Positions 9,715 through 18,539 of a DNA stretch of 64,000 nucleotides are shown piece after piece. The notes beneath the pieces were generated by a model. That model searched no databases and was not told the DNA's origin. It saw nothing but the letters and a program-made list of their open reading frames with translations. Origin of the DNA: Clostridiales bacterium COT073_COT-073. Lineage in GTDB: Bacteria; Bacillota; Clostridia; Lachnospirales; Vallitaleaceae. The first letter of the stretch is position 1. The number at the start of each line of letters is the position of its first letter. The DNA lies in the NCBI GenBank assembly GCA_003858485.1, contig RQYD01000002.1, positions 62,001 to 126,000 on the forward strand, written 5' to 3'. The translations under genes were made by a program, and so were the position numbers.

Positions 9715-10362
9715 ATGTATGTTACTGCGAAAATGAGCCGAAACATCATTTCCGTCTTTCCGGAAGCATCCATTTCTCTCGCTTTTAAATTAATGCGTGA
9801 GCAAAATGTACGCGCACTCCCGGTCGTTGACAAAGGAAAATTGGTTGGTATGGTCACCGAAACTCTGCTCAGCGAAGTTTCCCCTTCTAAAGCCACCTCT
9901 CTCAGTGTTTATGAATTAAACTACATTCTTGATAAGACTAAAGTTGCTGATATTATGGAAAAAAATGTGATTACCTGCACAGAAGATATGTCAATTGAGC
10001 AGGTCGCCTTATTAATGAATGAAAAAGATATCAATATGATTCCGGTTATTGATAAGGGAAATAATATCAAAGGAATTATCACCAGAAATGATATCATTGC
10101 TTCTTTCCTTGATATCTTAGGAGCCCGCGGCAAAGGTTCACGCATCATTTTAATTGCCAAAGACCGCCCAGGCACCTTTGCTGACATCTCAACCCTGCTT
10201 AGTCAGCATAATTATAATATCGTCCATGTAATTAATTTTGCAGCTGAGCAGCCGGATGAAAGTGAAATCATTATCCGCCTGGACAACATTGCCGATGATC
10301 TCATTTTAAAAGAACTGGAAGCAAAAGGCTACCGCATTGAAAAAGTGGAACATACCAAATAA
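9715..10362 (+). CDS. CBS-domain pair plus ACT domain protein (AcuB-like)
   Basis: A 215-residue cytoplasmic protein started by AGGAGG. Two CBS motifs occupy about residues 1-60 and 75-135, each ending in the usual VVDKGKLVGMVTE or VIDKGNNIKGIITRND pattern. A C-terminal ACT-like region (about 140-215) contains RPGTFADISTLL. CBS pairs bind adenine nucleotides and ACT domains bind small ligands, so this is probably a sensor or regulatory subunit. The layout matches Bacillus AcuB, but no acuA or acuC neighbour is present, so an acetoin role is not supported. A role in inosinate or nucleotide sensing is equally open. Confidence 0.75.
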   Translation: MYVTAKMSRNIISVFPEASISLAFKLMREQNVRALPVVDKGKLVGMVTETLLSEVSPSKATSLSVYELNYILDKTKVADIMEKNVITCTEDMSIEQVALLMNEKDINMIPVIDKGNNIKGIITRNDIIASFLDILGARGKGSRIILIAKDRPGTFADISTLLSQHNYNIVHVINFAAEQPDESEIIIRLDNIADDLILKELEAKGYRIEKVEHTK

Positions 10363-10422
10363 AATAGCGGCATCAGTGCTTTTAAATACAGTTTAATTTC
10401 CATGAATTTCTTTATGTAATGT

Positions 10423-10519
10423 AAGAGCAGAACTCTCTATTGCAGCAATCCCAAATCACTGGATTTTATTTAACCTAACTTTTTCCGGAATATGCTCAAT
10501 AAATGTTCTGCTCTTTTTG
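10423..10519. terminator. Possible long-loop terminator after the AcuB-like gene
   Basis: AAGAGCAGAAC (10423-10433) pairs with GTTCTGCTCTT (10504-10514), followed by a short T run on the plus strand. The loop is about 70 nt, long for a terminator. It sits between two convergent genes and may serve either. Confidence 0.35.
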
Positions 10520-10524
10520 GCTTA

Positions 10525-12429
10525 TTATTTCTTACTATATTCTGCCTGGACCTTTTTTAATGCCCGCAAATCTGCTTCATCTCCCTTATTTTGATATTTC
10601 TCCGGCTCCCCTTTAATAAATTCTTCTTTCCCAAGCACCAACTCATCCAAAAGTTCTTTGGTCTGCGCAGGTGATGCCGGCATCAGTGCACGATATACCA
10701 AGGTAGAGGCCATACCATAGCGATTGATCAAAAATCGGTCTGCCAAGAAATTATTGCGATTGACTTTATTATCCAGAACCGGACTATTTTTCTTATTGGT
10801 CAGCAAAACGATCACCATTTGCTGGCTGGGGTCAATGATGGTTAATGTCCCGGTCCAGCCGGTATGGCCAATGGTCGCTTTGTCAGCCATTGGTGAAAAA
10901 GCCCAGCTGTAGTACCGGTCACCTTCACGTCGCCAACCCAGTCCATAAGTTGAATTGATATCCTTTGGTTTGGTGAAAAGATCCTGAGTCGTTTTATCCC
11001 AATAATAATAGTTGCCAGCCCCACCTTCATTCAGCATTAACTGAGCTAATAGTGCCACCTGTAAGGCATTACCAAAAAGTCCGGCATGTCCGCTGATCCC
11101 GTCCATCGAATAAAAAGCTTTTTCATCGTGAACCGTTCCCTGGATGGTTCCTTGCCTGTTATTAGGAAAGTTGACTGCTCCATCCCTGGAATTTCCATTC
11201 AATTCCGTAGCCGCAATTTCATTCACCTGAAAGCCATGATCCAAAGGCCGAAAAGTAATTCGGTCAAGACCCAAAGGCCGATAAAACTCATCTTTCATAT
11301 ATTCATCCAGATTTTTACCGGTTACTTTTTCCACTATCAGTCCTAGCAGCATATAATCAACATCCGAATATACGGTTTTGGTTCCGGGCTCATACTGCAA
11401 TGGAGTTTTTAAAATCATTTTAATGGTTGTTTGTTTGTCCTGTGAATACAAGTCATTTTTACCATTGATCATGCCATCATCTTTATCATAACTATCATTA
11501 AAATACTGAGGGTCTGCCGGAAAACCACCCTGATGCTCCAAAAGTTCCCTGATGGTCAATTTTTCTTTGCCCTTTATCTTATCCTCCGGCAAATCTTTAA
11601 ACTCCGGAAAATATTTGGTGATCTTATCGTTTAAGTCCAGTTTTTTTTGATATACCAATCTTTGTAAGGCATAATTTACAGAGTACATTTTGGTATTACT
11701 GGCCAGATCAAACAAGGTTTTATCTGTTACCTTAACTCTTTTATTTATTGGAATAGTCATGCCATTCGGATAATAGTTATTGACATAACCAAAAGCCTTA
11801 TTATATGCCAGTTTTCCATCCTTTAATACTGCCAGCTGTACCCCGGTCGAGCCTTCAGAAATTTCAGCCATTATGATGTCTTCCAGTAAACCCATAATAT
11901 TCTTGTCTAATTTGTCTGAATGGATTTGCCGGGTATTTACCACCGGAAAGCCTATTTTTATTCTGAGCTTCGGATGATTTCCTTTAATATTGCTAACTTG
12001 TAAGATATTCTTTTGATCATTGGTCAAGCTGGAAATATCGACTACGAAAATACCATCATCTTTGGCGAAGGCTTTGGCATCTTTCTCATGCGCAACCCGC
12101 TGACCATTTACATAAATTCGAAAATCGACGACATTTTCCTTTTCCACGATCATTACGCCCTCTCCGGAATATGCCTTAAATTCATAAAATGAATTGGTCA
12201 GCATAGAATCATCCTGATCCTTTAGTGCTAATGGAAAAGTCATATCAAAAGCATACTTCACATACTCCGGCACTTTTGGCTCGCTGTTTTCCACATTTGA
12301 CTGCGGTTTGACCACAGTCGGGGTTATTGTTCCTCCGCTGCTTGCATTGATCGGGATAAATAACGAAATCATAAAAACAATTACCATTACTACCGCAATC
12401 CACCATTTATGTATTTTTTTCTGATTCAT
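10525..12429 (-). CDS. Membrane-anchored serine beta-lactamase-family protein (PBP4B/YfeW-like)
   Basis: This 634-residue protein has an N-terminal membrane segment (about 9-28). A beta-rich extension of unknown function (about 55-165) comes next, then a class C beta-lactamase/penicillin-binding domain with SNTK (Ser245, Lys248), YSD (Tyr354) and HTG (522-524). It is the last gene after murR-murQ-murP. E. coli places yfeW (PBP4B) after murQ-murP, and B. subtilis places amiE, of the same superfamily, in its MurNAc operon. A role in trimming muropeptides outside the cell is therefore likely (inference). Whether it is a carboxypeptidase, amidase or esterase cannot be read. A repeat element separates it from murP. 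Confidence 0.75.
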   Translation of the reverse strand: MNQKKIHKWWIAVVMVIVFMISLFIPINASSGGTITPTVVKPQSNVENSEPKVPEYVKYAFDMTFPLALKDQDDSMLTNSFYEFKAYSGEGVMIVEKENVVDFRIYVNGQRVAHEKDAKAFAKDDGIFVVDISSLTNDQKNILQVSNIKGNHPKLRIKIGFPVVNTRQIHSDKLDKNIMGLLEDIIMAEISEGSTGVQLAVLKDGKLAYNKAFGYVNNYYPNGMTIPINKRVKVTDKTLFDLASNTKMYSVNYALQRLVYQKKLDLNDKITKYFPEFKDLPEDKIKGKEKLTIRELLEHQGGFPADPQYFNDSYDKDDGMINGKNDLYSQDKQTTIKMILKTPLQYEPGTKTVYSDVDYMLLGLIVEKVTGKNLDEYMKDEFYRPLGLDRITFRPLDHGFQVNEIAATELNGNSRDGAVNFPNNRQGTIQGTVHDEKAFYSMDGISGHAGLFGNALQVALLAQLMLNEGGAGNYYYWDKTTQDLFTKPKDINSTYGLGWRREGDRYYSWAFSPMADKATIGHTGWTGTLTIIDPSQQMVIVLLTNKKNSPVLDNKVNRNNFLADRFLINRYGMASTLVYRALMPASPAQTKELLDELVLGKEEFIKGEPEKYQNKGDEADLRALKKVQAEYSKK

Positions 12430-12615
12430 AATACTCCTTTCTGTCCTGAACCACCGGACCTTTCAAAGATATTTTTTCCTCATTTTTTATGCTGGCTGCA
12501 TCACCTGCTTTCCATTGTCCTGTTCAACTGATATCCCCGTTAAACACAAAAACGCAGTCCAAGAGGAACCTCCTATTCTGCGTTTTCATTTCCTTGATTC
12601 TTATAAAGTTATTTT

Positions 12616-12761
12616 CTCAACTTTCCCACGTTCCCTGGAACAGTCTTTTTTAGGCGTGTGCCGCGAAAGCCATCTTACGAAGTATGTGGCGAAAGCGGAG
12701 GAACCCATGTGCCCGCTCTCCAGAGCGGGATAGGACCAAAAAAGACTGTGGGAAAGTTGAG
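12616..12761. mobile_element. MITE-like element copy 3 (146 bp, archetype)
   Basis: Perfect termini CTCAACTTTCCCAC (12616-12629) and GTGGGAAAGTTGAG (12748-12761) are flanked by a perfect 7-bp direct repeat TTATTTT (12609-12615 and 12762-12768). The left arm carries GTTCCCTGGAAC, the right arm a CCCGCTC/GAGCGGG-type hairpin, and the centre one CTTACGAAGTATG hairpin module. It lies between murP and the PBP4B-like gene, about 30 bp after the murP stop. Confidence 0.9.
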
Positions 12762-12791
12762 TTATTTTAAAATAAACCGACCTTTCCGGTA

Positions 12792-14213
12792 TTATACATT
12801 TTCCACTTCCTTATCCTTAATCACAAAATAGGTAATAATGAAACCGAATATATAGGAAATCACTAATCCCCACACATAATCCATCATACACTCCGGTTTC
12901 ATAATGGCAGTTGCCACCAAACCGGACGGTCCCCAGGCATTAGCCATAACCCCACGCAGCATAACATAGGCTCCACCAAAGCCCGCTCCTAAACCAGCGG
13001 TAAAGAATGGTTTAAACATTGGCAAAGTAACACCATAAATCAATGGCTCGCCAACTCCTAAAAGTCCAGCCGGCAAAGCACCGGTAATTACCTTTTGTAA
13101 TCTCTTATTTCCAACTTTACGTGCTTTCAGGTAAATGGCCAGAGCTGCTCCGACTTGTCCGGCACCGGCCATTGCCAATACCGGGAATAAGGATACTCCC
13201 TTTAATTGATCCAATTGTACCGCATAAATCGGAATCAAACCATGATGCAAGCCAAGCAGCACCATTGGCAAGAATAGAGCGGCTAATACATATCCGCTGA
13301 TCACGCTGACCACCGGATTGGTCGAATTAATAATAAAGCTTAAGACATAAACTAAAGCATCAGAAAAATATCCGGCCGCCGGCATAATCACAAACACATA
13401 TAGTAAACCGGTAACCAGCAAGGTTAAAAATGGAGTTAAAATCAAATCCAGTACATCCGGAATGCGTTTACGCATCCATTTTTCTATTTTGGCTAAAATC
13501 CAAACCCCGATAATTACGCCGATAATACCGCCTTTACCGGTGGTCAAAGTTGATTTTAGCGGAACTTCTTCATTAAATAAGCCTAACATTTTAGACAGAG
13601 CCGGAATATTCGCTCCAATGGTAATCGCACCGATCATTCCGCCCAGGCCTTCGGTGGCACCAAACTGCCTGGCTGCATTAATACCGGTATAGATCACCAA
13701 ATATCCAAGGAATGAGCCACTGATTAAAGTAAAGAATAGACGGACGCCTTCCCACATTTGATTTTTCTCAGTATTTAAGGTCCCGATCAATTGACCCAAT
13801 CCAAAAAACAAGCCTGCAGCAATAATGGCCGGAATCAGCGGAATAAAAATATTGGCAATGGTATTCATCGCCTTTTTAAAACTGCTTTGTTTTTGCCCGG
13901 ATTTCACAGCTTCTTTATTGACCCGCCAGTCTTCGGTTACCTCTGTAACTTCGGCATCCCTTTTCAGTCCAAAAGCCTCAGCAGCCTCATCCGTTACTTT
14001 TTTGGCTTTGCCTGGCCCTAAAACAATCTGAAAATAATTGCCTTCACCGACCAATCCCAGTACGCCATCCAATCCTTTTATTTCCCCGGCCTGTACTTTA
14101 GAGCTGTCCTTTACTGTCAGTCTCATTCTTGTCATGCAATTAGTAATTGAGCCAATGTTCTCTGCTCTACCTGCAAATTCAATGATTTTTACTGCTAAGT
14201 CCTTGTTGCTCAT
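12792..14213 (-). CDS. murP: PTS N-acetylmuramic acid transporter, EIIBC
   Basis: A 473-residue phosphotransferase permease. An EIIB domain (about 1-85) has its phosphocysteine in NCMTRMRL (Cys26). After a linker comes a multi-pass EIIC domain (about 115-470) with the sugar-site signature GEPLIYGVTLP. There is no EIIA, as in known MurP proteins, so EIIA must come from elsewhere. It brings MurNAc into the cell as MurNAc-6-phosphate, which the adjacent murQ product uses. The specificity is inferred from murQ and murR next to it; the sequence alone would fit other glucose-family sugars. Confidence 0.85.
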   Translation of the reverse strand: MSNKDLAVKIIEFAGRAENIGSITNCMTRMRLTVKDSSKVQAGEIKGLDGVLGLVGEGNYFQIVLGPGKAKKVTDEAAEAFGLKRDAEVTEVTEDWRVNKEAVKSGQKQSSFKKAMNTIANIFIPLIPAIIAAGLFFGLGQLIGTLNTEKNQMWEGVRLFFTLISGSFLGYLVIYTGINAARQFGATEGLGGMIGAITIGANIPALSKMLGLFNEEVPLKSTLTTGKGGIIGVIIGVWILAKIEKWMRKRIPDVLDLILTPFLTLLVTGLLYVFVIMPAAGYFSDALVYVLSFIINSTNPVVSVISGYVLAALFLPMVLLGLHHGLIPIYAVQLDQLKGVSLFPVLAMAGAGQVGAALAIYLKARKVGNKRLQKVITGALPAGLLGVGEPLIYGVTLPMFKPFFTAGLGAGFGGAYVMLRGVMANAWGPSGLVATAIMKPECMMDYVWGLVISYIFGFIITYFVIKDKEVENV

Positions 14214-14317
14214 GCTGTTTCCTCCTTTTTATTAAATGCACTTATTTTTTGTTACCTCCATAATCTCCCTGTTACTTTTATTTTTCCCTTTTTTAAAATT
14301 ACTCCGGACACAAATAG

Positions 14318-15241
14318 CTAGTCCCTGGCTGCTTTCCTTGCCTGAATCTTTTTCAGTGCCTGCCTGACATTTCCCTCTGCTTGCTCCAAATAATCGGATG
14401 CCTGCTCAACCGGCAAGTCTGATATAATTCTGACAATTGCCAATTTAACACTGCCCCCTGCTTGATCCAGTGCCAATTTGGCTTCGGCCCGCTGACAACC
14501 AGTGGTAGCCATTATAATATTTTCTGAACGGGTGACCAGTTTTTCATTGCTCCGTTTTAAATCGACCATATAATTTTGATAAACTTTGCCAATTCCCACC
14601 ATTGAACCGGTCGAAATCATATTCAAAATCATTTTTTGGGCACTGCCGGCTTTTAAACGGGTAGAACCGGTCAGCACCTCCGGACCAACAATCGCTTCCA
14701 TTACAATATCTGCTTCTTTGGCCATTTCCGAGTCATGATTGCAGGTAATGGCCGCTGTCTTGCAGCCAAGGTGACGAGCATATTTTAAACCATAAATAAC
14801 ATAAGGCGTTCGCCCACTGGCAGCCAGGCCAATCACCATATCTTTTTCATTTAAGCTCAATTGACGCAGATCTTTTTCGGCCAATGTTTGACTGTCTTCT
14901 GCACCCTCAACTGCTTTGACAAAGGCGCCCTCACCTCCGGCAATCAGTCCGACCACCATCTCCGGCGCTGTGCCAAAGGTGGGCGGACACTCAACTGCAT
15001 CCAGTACTCCCAAGCGCCCACTGGTACCGGCTCCTAAATAAATCAGGCGACCGCCTTTTTTTAAACATTCCGTTGTTGCTTCGACCGCCCTGGCAATTTC
15101 CGGCAAAATCGCCCGAATGGCTGTGATCACCTGTTCATCCTCTTGGTTAATGACGGTCACCATCTCCAGGGCGGTCATTTGATCCAGATTCAAAGTTTTA
15201 GGATTTTGCTGTTCCGTAATCATTTGCGATAAATCAATCAT
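14318..15241 (-). CDS. murQ: N-acetylmuramic acid 6-phosphate etherase
   Basis: This 307-residue SIS-domain lyase matches MurQ length. It cleaves the lactyl ether of MurNAc-6-P to give GlcNAc-6-P and D-lactate in the cytoplasm. Visible signatures are GAGTSGRLGVLDAVECPPTF near residue 70, GLAASGRTPYVIYG, and the GSTRLKAGSAQK stretch. The start ATG directly follows the murR stop (TGAATG), which implies translational coupling. The catalytic Glu is expected in the AVECPP segment (family knowledge). Together with murP this makes a complete uptake and cleavage step for recycled or environmental cell-wall sugar. Confidence 0.95.
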   Translation of the reverse strand: MIDLSQMITEQQNPKTLNLDQMTALEMVTVINQEDEQVITAIRAILPEIARAVEATTECLKKGGRLIYLGAGTSGRLGVLDAVECPPTFGTAPEMVVGLIAGGEGAFVKAVEGAEDSQTLAEKDLRQLSLNEKDMVIGLAASGRTPYVIYGLKYARHLGCKTAAITCNHDSEMAKEADIVMEAIVGPEVLTGSTRLKAGSAQKMILNMISTGSMVGIGKVYQNYMVDLKRSNEKLVTRSENIIMATTGCQRAEAKLALDQAGGSVKLAIVRIISDLPVEQASDYLEQAEGNVRQALKKIQARKAARD

Positions 15242-16135
15242 TCACTCTCTCCTTCCCAGTGTCATCTTGTTTAAATCCTGCACCAATTCCTGTTCATTAT
15301 CCTTTAGGATATGAGTTTTACTCACTTGCTTGATGGAGCACTCATAATTTTGGTTAATAAAGGCATTAAATAAAATATCAACCACATTTAACTGAGCAAT
15401 TCGTGAGCTCATGGCTCCGCTCCGAAAAATATGCTCATTGGTAACCACCGCTAAATTATAATCCGCAGTTTTAGCAATGGTTGACTTTTCAAAGCCGCAC
15501 ACACTAATCAATTTTCCACCCGATTCTTTGATTATCCTGGCACATTGAATCATTTCATGAGTCATGCCCGAATAACTGAATAATATTGCCAAATCCTCCG
15601 GTCCAAGATTTTTGGCCATCAAAAGCTGAACATGCCATTCATCATGAATCAGGCAAAGCTTATTGATCCGCAGCATTTTTAAATACAGATCCCTGGCCGC
15701 CAGAAGCGAAGACCCCAATCCAAACAAGCAAATCGCTCTGGCCTGCTGCATCAGATGCAAACACTCCCGGATCATCTTCGGGTCCAAATTTTGAGCAGTG
15801 CTTTTAAGGGATGTAATATTGCGCAAGGTAACTTTTTCAATAATATGCTCCAAACTGTCTTCTTTATTTAAATCTTCTATTTGCCGATGATTTTCTTTCT
15901 CCCGGATAGCGGCCTCATAAATCAAGGCCGAACGCAATTCTTTATAACCGGCAAAATCTAATTTTTGACAAAGTCGAATAATCGAAGAAGTTGAAGTGTA
16001 AGTTTCATTCGCTAATTCTCTGATATTTAAACGACTGCTCTTTTCCGGATTTTGCAGCCAGTAGGTAATAATTTCCTTTTCTGCTTCCGTTGCCTGACGA
16101 TAATAACTCTGCAAATATGCCAATAAACTTTTCAT
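15242..16135 (-). CDS. murR: RpiR/SIS-family transcriptional regulator of MurNAc use
   Basis: A 297-residue regulator with an N-terminal RpiR helix-turn-helix (about 1-75, including ETYTSTSSIIRLCQKL) and a C-terminal SIS sugar-phosphate domain (about 110-250, with LFGLGSS and LFSYSGMTHEMI). It heads the operon and overlaps nothing; the stop TGA touches the murQ ATG. MurR of E. coli represses murQ-murP and is relieved by MurNAc-6-P. Here the same role is inferred from gene order. It probably controls its own promoter through the inverted repeat at 16194-16214. Confidence 0.85.
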   Translation of the reverse strand: MKSLLAYLQSYYRQATEAEKEIITYWLQNPEKSSRLNIRELANETYTSTSSIIRLCQKLDFAGYKELRSALIYEAAIREKENHRQIEDLNKEDSLEHIIEKVTLRNITSLKSTAQNLDPKMIRECLHLMQQARAICLFGLGSSLLAARDLYLKMLRINKLCLIHDEWHVQLLMAKNLGPEDLAILFSYSGMTHEMIQCARIIKESGGKLISVCGFEKSTIAKTADYNLAVVTNEHIFRSGAMSSRIAQLNVVDILFNAFINQNYECSIKQVSKTHILKDNEQELVQDLNKMTLGRRE

Positions 16136-16155
16136 AAACTTTCCCTTTCCATTTC

Positions 16156-16183
16156 ATTATAAATCCCAAAACTTTTTTGTCAA
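16156..16183 (-). promoter_or_regulatory. Sigma-A promoter of the mur operon
   Basis: On the minus strand perfect TTGACA (16183-16178) and perfect TATAAT (16161-16156) are separated by 16 bp. The leader before the murR ATG at 16135 is only about 15 nt and contains the GGAAAGGGA ribosome site. Confidence 0.8.
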
Positions 16184-16193
16184 TTTATTTTTC

Positions 16194-16214
16194 TGAAACC
16201 GGAACATTGTTTCA
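16194..16214. promoter_or_regulatory. Candidate MurR operator
   Basis: TGAAAC (16194-16199) and GTTTCA (16209-16214) form an inverted repeat with a 9-bp spacer, just upstream of the -35 box. The half-site context TTTCTGAAACC recurs once more at about 16302-16312. Placement upstream of -35 could mean activation or a looped repressor; this is inference. Confidence 0.45.
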
Positions 16215-16361
16215 CAGTTCGGCATAAAAATTGTGGCATTTAAACAATCATTTCAAATAACCACAATCAATAATTAGTAATTTCTTATAAGTCTTTATAT
16301 ATTTCTGAAACCTTGTCATTAATCTGATTTTTCTGGCTCCTATAAAAGTCCTTTCATTAAC

Positions 16362-16507
16362 TTAAACTTTCCCACTGTCTTTTGGGACTCTATCCCAGTC
16401 CGGAGGGGACATGCTTTTGCAATCTATGTCCTGTCGAAACACTTAGTTTTTCTGCCCGGCTGGGCAATCTACCCGAAAAGACGGTTCTGGAGAACAGGGG
16501 AAAAAAC
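16362..16507. mobile_element. MITE-like element copy 4 (146 bp, degenerate)
   Basis: TTAAACTTTCCCAC opens a 146-bp stretch that keeps the GGGACTCTATCCCAG segment of the family but has lost most of the central hairpin module. The right end (GGGGAAAAAAC) is eroded. Flanks CATTAAC and CATTGAA agree at 5 of 7 bases. The length equals copies 3 and 7, which supports the call despite decay. It sits just after dnaX. Confidence 0.5.
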
Positions 16508-16555
16508 CATTGAAAAATTGACATTGTCGATACATCCGCTGCTTTTTCAGCCCAT

Positions 16556-18148
16556 TTACCGGACTTCAATCTCAAAATTAATATTTTGGCGCAAATGCTC
16601 AATTGCCGTTTTAACCTGGTCCAGGGAATGCTTATGCATCTCTTCAAACTCGGTAGCTGATAAAAACTGCAAATTAAAGTTTTTTTGAAAATGACTGGCT
16701 AAAAATTCGCTGACCCGCAACTGCCACTCACCGCTTTTTAAATATTCGGCTCCGGCCTCATTATCGGTCACCACCGCCAGGGCATTCGCTTTTTCCACAT
16801 AAAAAGGAGATGCATTTTTCAAAACAATGTCCAAAAATGGATTGACCTGAAAGTCAATCGTTCGCCAGGCGGCAATCACTGCCTTAACATCTTCCGGAAA
16901 AGCTGTCATATCGATTGGCGGCAGGTCTTTTTTAGGGGCTGGCTCTATTTTGGCATCCGTCTGGCCACCCACTCGCTCGATCATTCTCACGGGCCGCTCA
17001 GCCATCTTCTTTTCCAATTCATCCAGTCGCCGCAAAATATTATCCGGCCGCTTATCCAGTTCCGGACTGCAAAGTTTAATCCAGGCCAGTTCCAACAAGA
17101 TCCGCTTATTGCTTTCATATTTCATTTCCGCTTCCAAACGTGACAATTCCCGAATCACATAAATCAGAAAATGTTCTTCCGCCAAGCCGGCAATTGCCCG
17201 AAAAGCGATCAGGGTTTCTTCTGAAATATCCAATAGCTGTTCTGCTCCGGGCATAGTTTTGACAATTAATAAGTCACGCAAAAAAGCGATTTCACCCATG
17301 ATCATTTGCTGTAAATCTCGTCCTTGCATCAGCATTTCATCGGTTTTATGCAAAAGCCCTGAAATATCCTTTTTCAGCAAATCAGCTGTCAATTCTTCAT
17401 AAATGCTGTTATCAACTGCTCCCAACAGGCGCAGTACCTTATCCAGTGTTAATTCTTCTCCTAAATAAAAGGCCAGGCACCGGTCCAGAATCGAATGAGC
17501 ATCTCTCAGGGCACCATCAGCTGTCTTGGCAATAAAACGCAGAGCTTTATCCTCATATCCAATTCCTTCTTTTTGTAAATAATTTTTTAAAACTTCCTGA
17601 ATCACCAGGCCGGTAATTCGCCGAAAATCATAGCGCTGGCAGCGTGATAAAATTGTGTCCGGTATTTTATGCGGGTCGGTGGTTGCCAAAATAAAAATAA
17701 CATGTGCCGGCGGCTCTTCCAAGGTTTTTAAAAGAGCATTAAAGGCACCGGTTGAAAGCATGTGCACCTCATCAATAATATAAACCTTATACTTGGCATT
17801 GGCTGGCTGATACCGAACATCCTCTCTTAATTCCCGGATATTATCCACTCCATTATTGCTGGCTGCATCAATTTCAATAATATTTAAATCATTGCCGGCC
17901 AAATCCCGCTGGCAATTTTCGCATTGATTACAGGGATTGCCCTCTGTCGGCTCCAAACAATTGGCTGCTCTGGCCAATATTTTAGCAGTCGAAGTCTTAC
18001 CGGTGCCTCTGGTGCCGGTAAATAAATAAGCATGACTGAGCCGACCGGACTTGATTTGATTTTTCAAAGTCTTAACAATCGCATCCTGTCCAACCACTTC
18101 TTCAAAATTCTGTGGCCGGAGTTTTCGATAAAGTGCTGTGTATGCCAT
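16556..18148 (-). CDS. dnaX: DNA polymerase III subunit gamma/tau
   Basis: A 530-residue clamp-loader ATPase, the usual size for Firmicutes. Walker A is GTRGTGKT (45-52), the zinc site uses Cys64, Cys73, Cys76 and Cys79, and Walker B with its sensor lies in VYIIDEVHML. The C-terminal part beyond about 370 is tau-like and weakly conserved. It loads the sliding clamp at the replication fork. It starts 20 nt after the SRP RNA 3' end with a GGAG site and no obvious terminator between them, an order shared with B. subtilis. The usual downstream partners (YbaB-family protein, recR) are absent here. Confidence 0.95.
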   Translation of the reverse strand: MAYTALYRKLRPQNFEEVVGQDAIVKTLKNQIKSGRLSHAYLFTGTRGTGKTSTAKILARAANCLEPTEGNPCNQCENCQRDLAGNDLNIIEIDAASNNGVDNIRELREDVRYQPANAKYKVYIIDEVHMLSTGAFNALLKTLEEPPAHVIFILATTDPHKIPDTILSRCQRYDFRRITGLVIQEVLKNYLQKEGIGYEDKALRFIAKTADGALRDAHSILDRCLAFYLGEELTLDKVLRLLGAVDNSIYEELTADLLKKDISGLLHKTDEMLMQGRDLQQMIMGEIAFLRDLLIVKTMPGAEQLLDISEETLIAFRAIAGLAEEHFLIYVIRELSRLEAEMKYESNKRILLELAWIKLCSPELDKRPDNILRRLDELEKKMAERPVRMIERVGGQTDAKIEPAPKKDLPPIDMTAFPEDVKAVIAAWRTIDFQVNPFLDIVLKNASPFYVEKANALAVVTDNEAGAEYLKSGEWQLRVSEFLASHFQKNFNLQFLSATEFEEMHKHSLDQVKTAIEHLRQNINFEIEVR

Positions 18149-18167
18149 AATTTTCTCCTATAAAGCA

Positions 18168-18434
18168 AAATCCACACATATCCCGTCGACAATGATCTTC
18201 CGAACGCTTCTCAAACCCCTGGCTCAAATCCGGCACTCCCACGGCACATGAAAATATCTGCTTAGTGCTGCTTCCGTCAAGATCTGACACGATTCACAGG
18301 TTTCCATTGCGTAGGACCAAACTCTCAACACCATTGATTTCAGGCTGCTTCACAAAACCAAGCCTCTGTTCAATATCACCCCTGCTATAGCGGATTGCAG
18401 GTTCAGGGCGCCGCTACTTCCCCGGCTGTGTGGA
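18168..18434 (-). ncRNA. ffs: Signal recognition particle RNA, long Firmicutes type
   Basis: About 267 nt. The ends pair (TCCACACA at the 5' side, TGTGTGGA at the 3' side). The 5' part has GTAGCGGCGCCCTG and CTGCAATCCGCTATAGCAGG, close to the B. subtilis scRNA Alu domain. The S domain has GTGTCAGATC, the loop TGAC, then GGAAGCAGC and TCATGTGCCGTGGG. The tip loop is of the URRC class rather than GGAA, a known alternative for SRP RNA. It works with Ffh to target membrane proteins. The exact ends are estimated from pairing. A TTGACC box near 18485 may be its -35. Confidence 0.88.
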
Positions 18435-18539
18435 AACTTTTTATTAAAGGGAAGACCCTCTAATCCCATATTCAAATTCCCCGGTCAATTTTCACCGAAG
18501 AACGACCTTTAGTATAACTTGTTTTAAATAAATTGTCAA

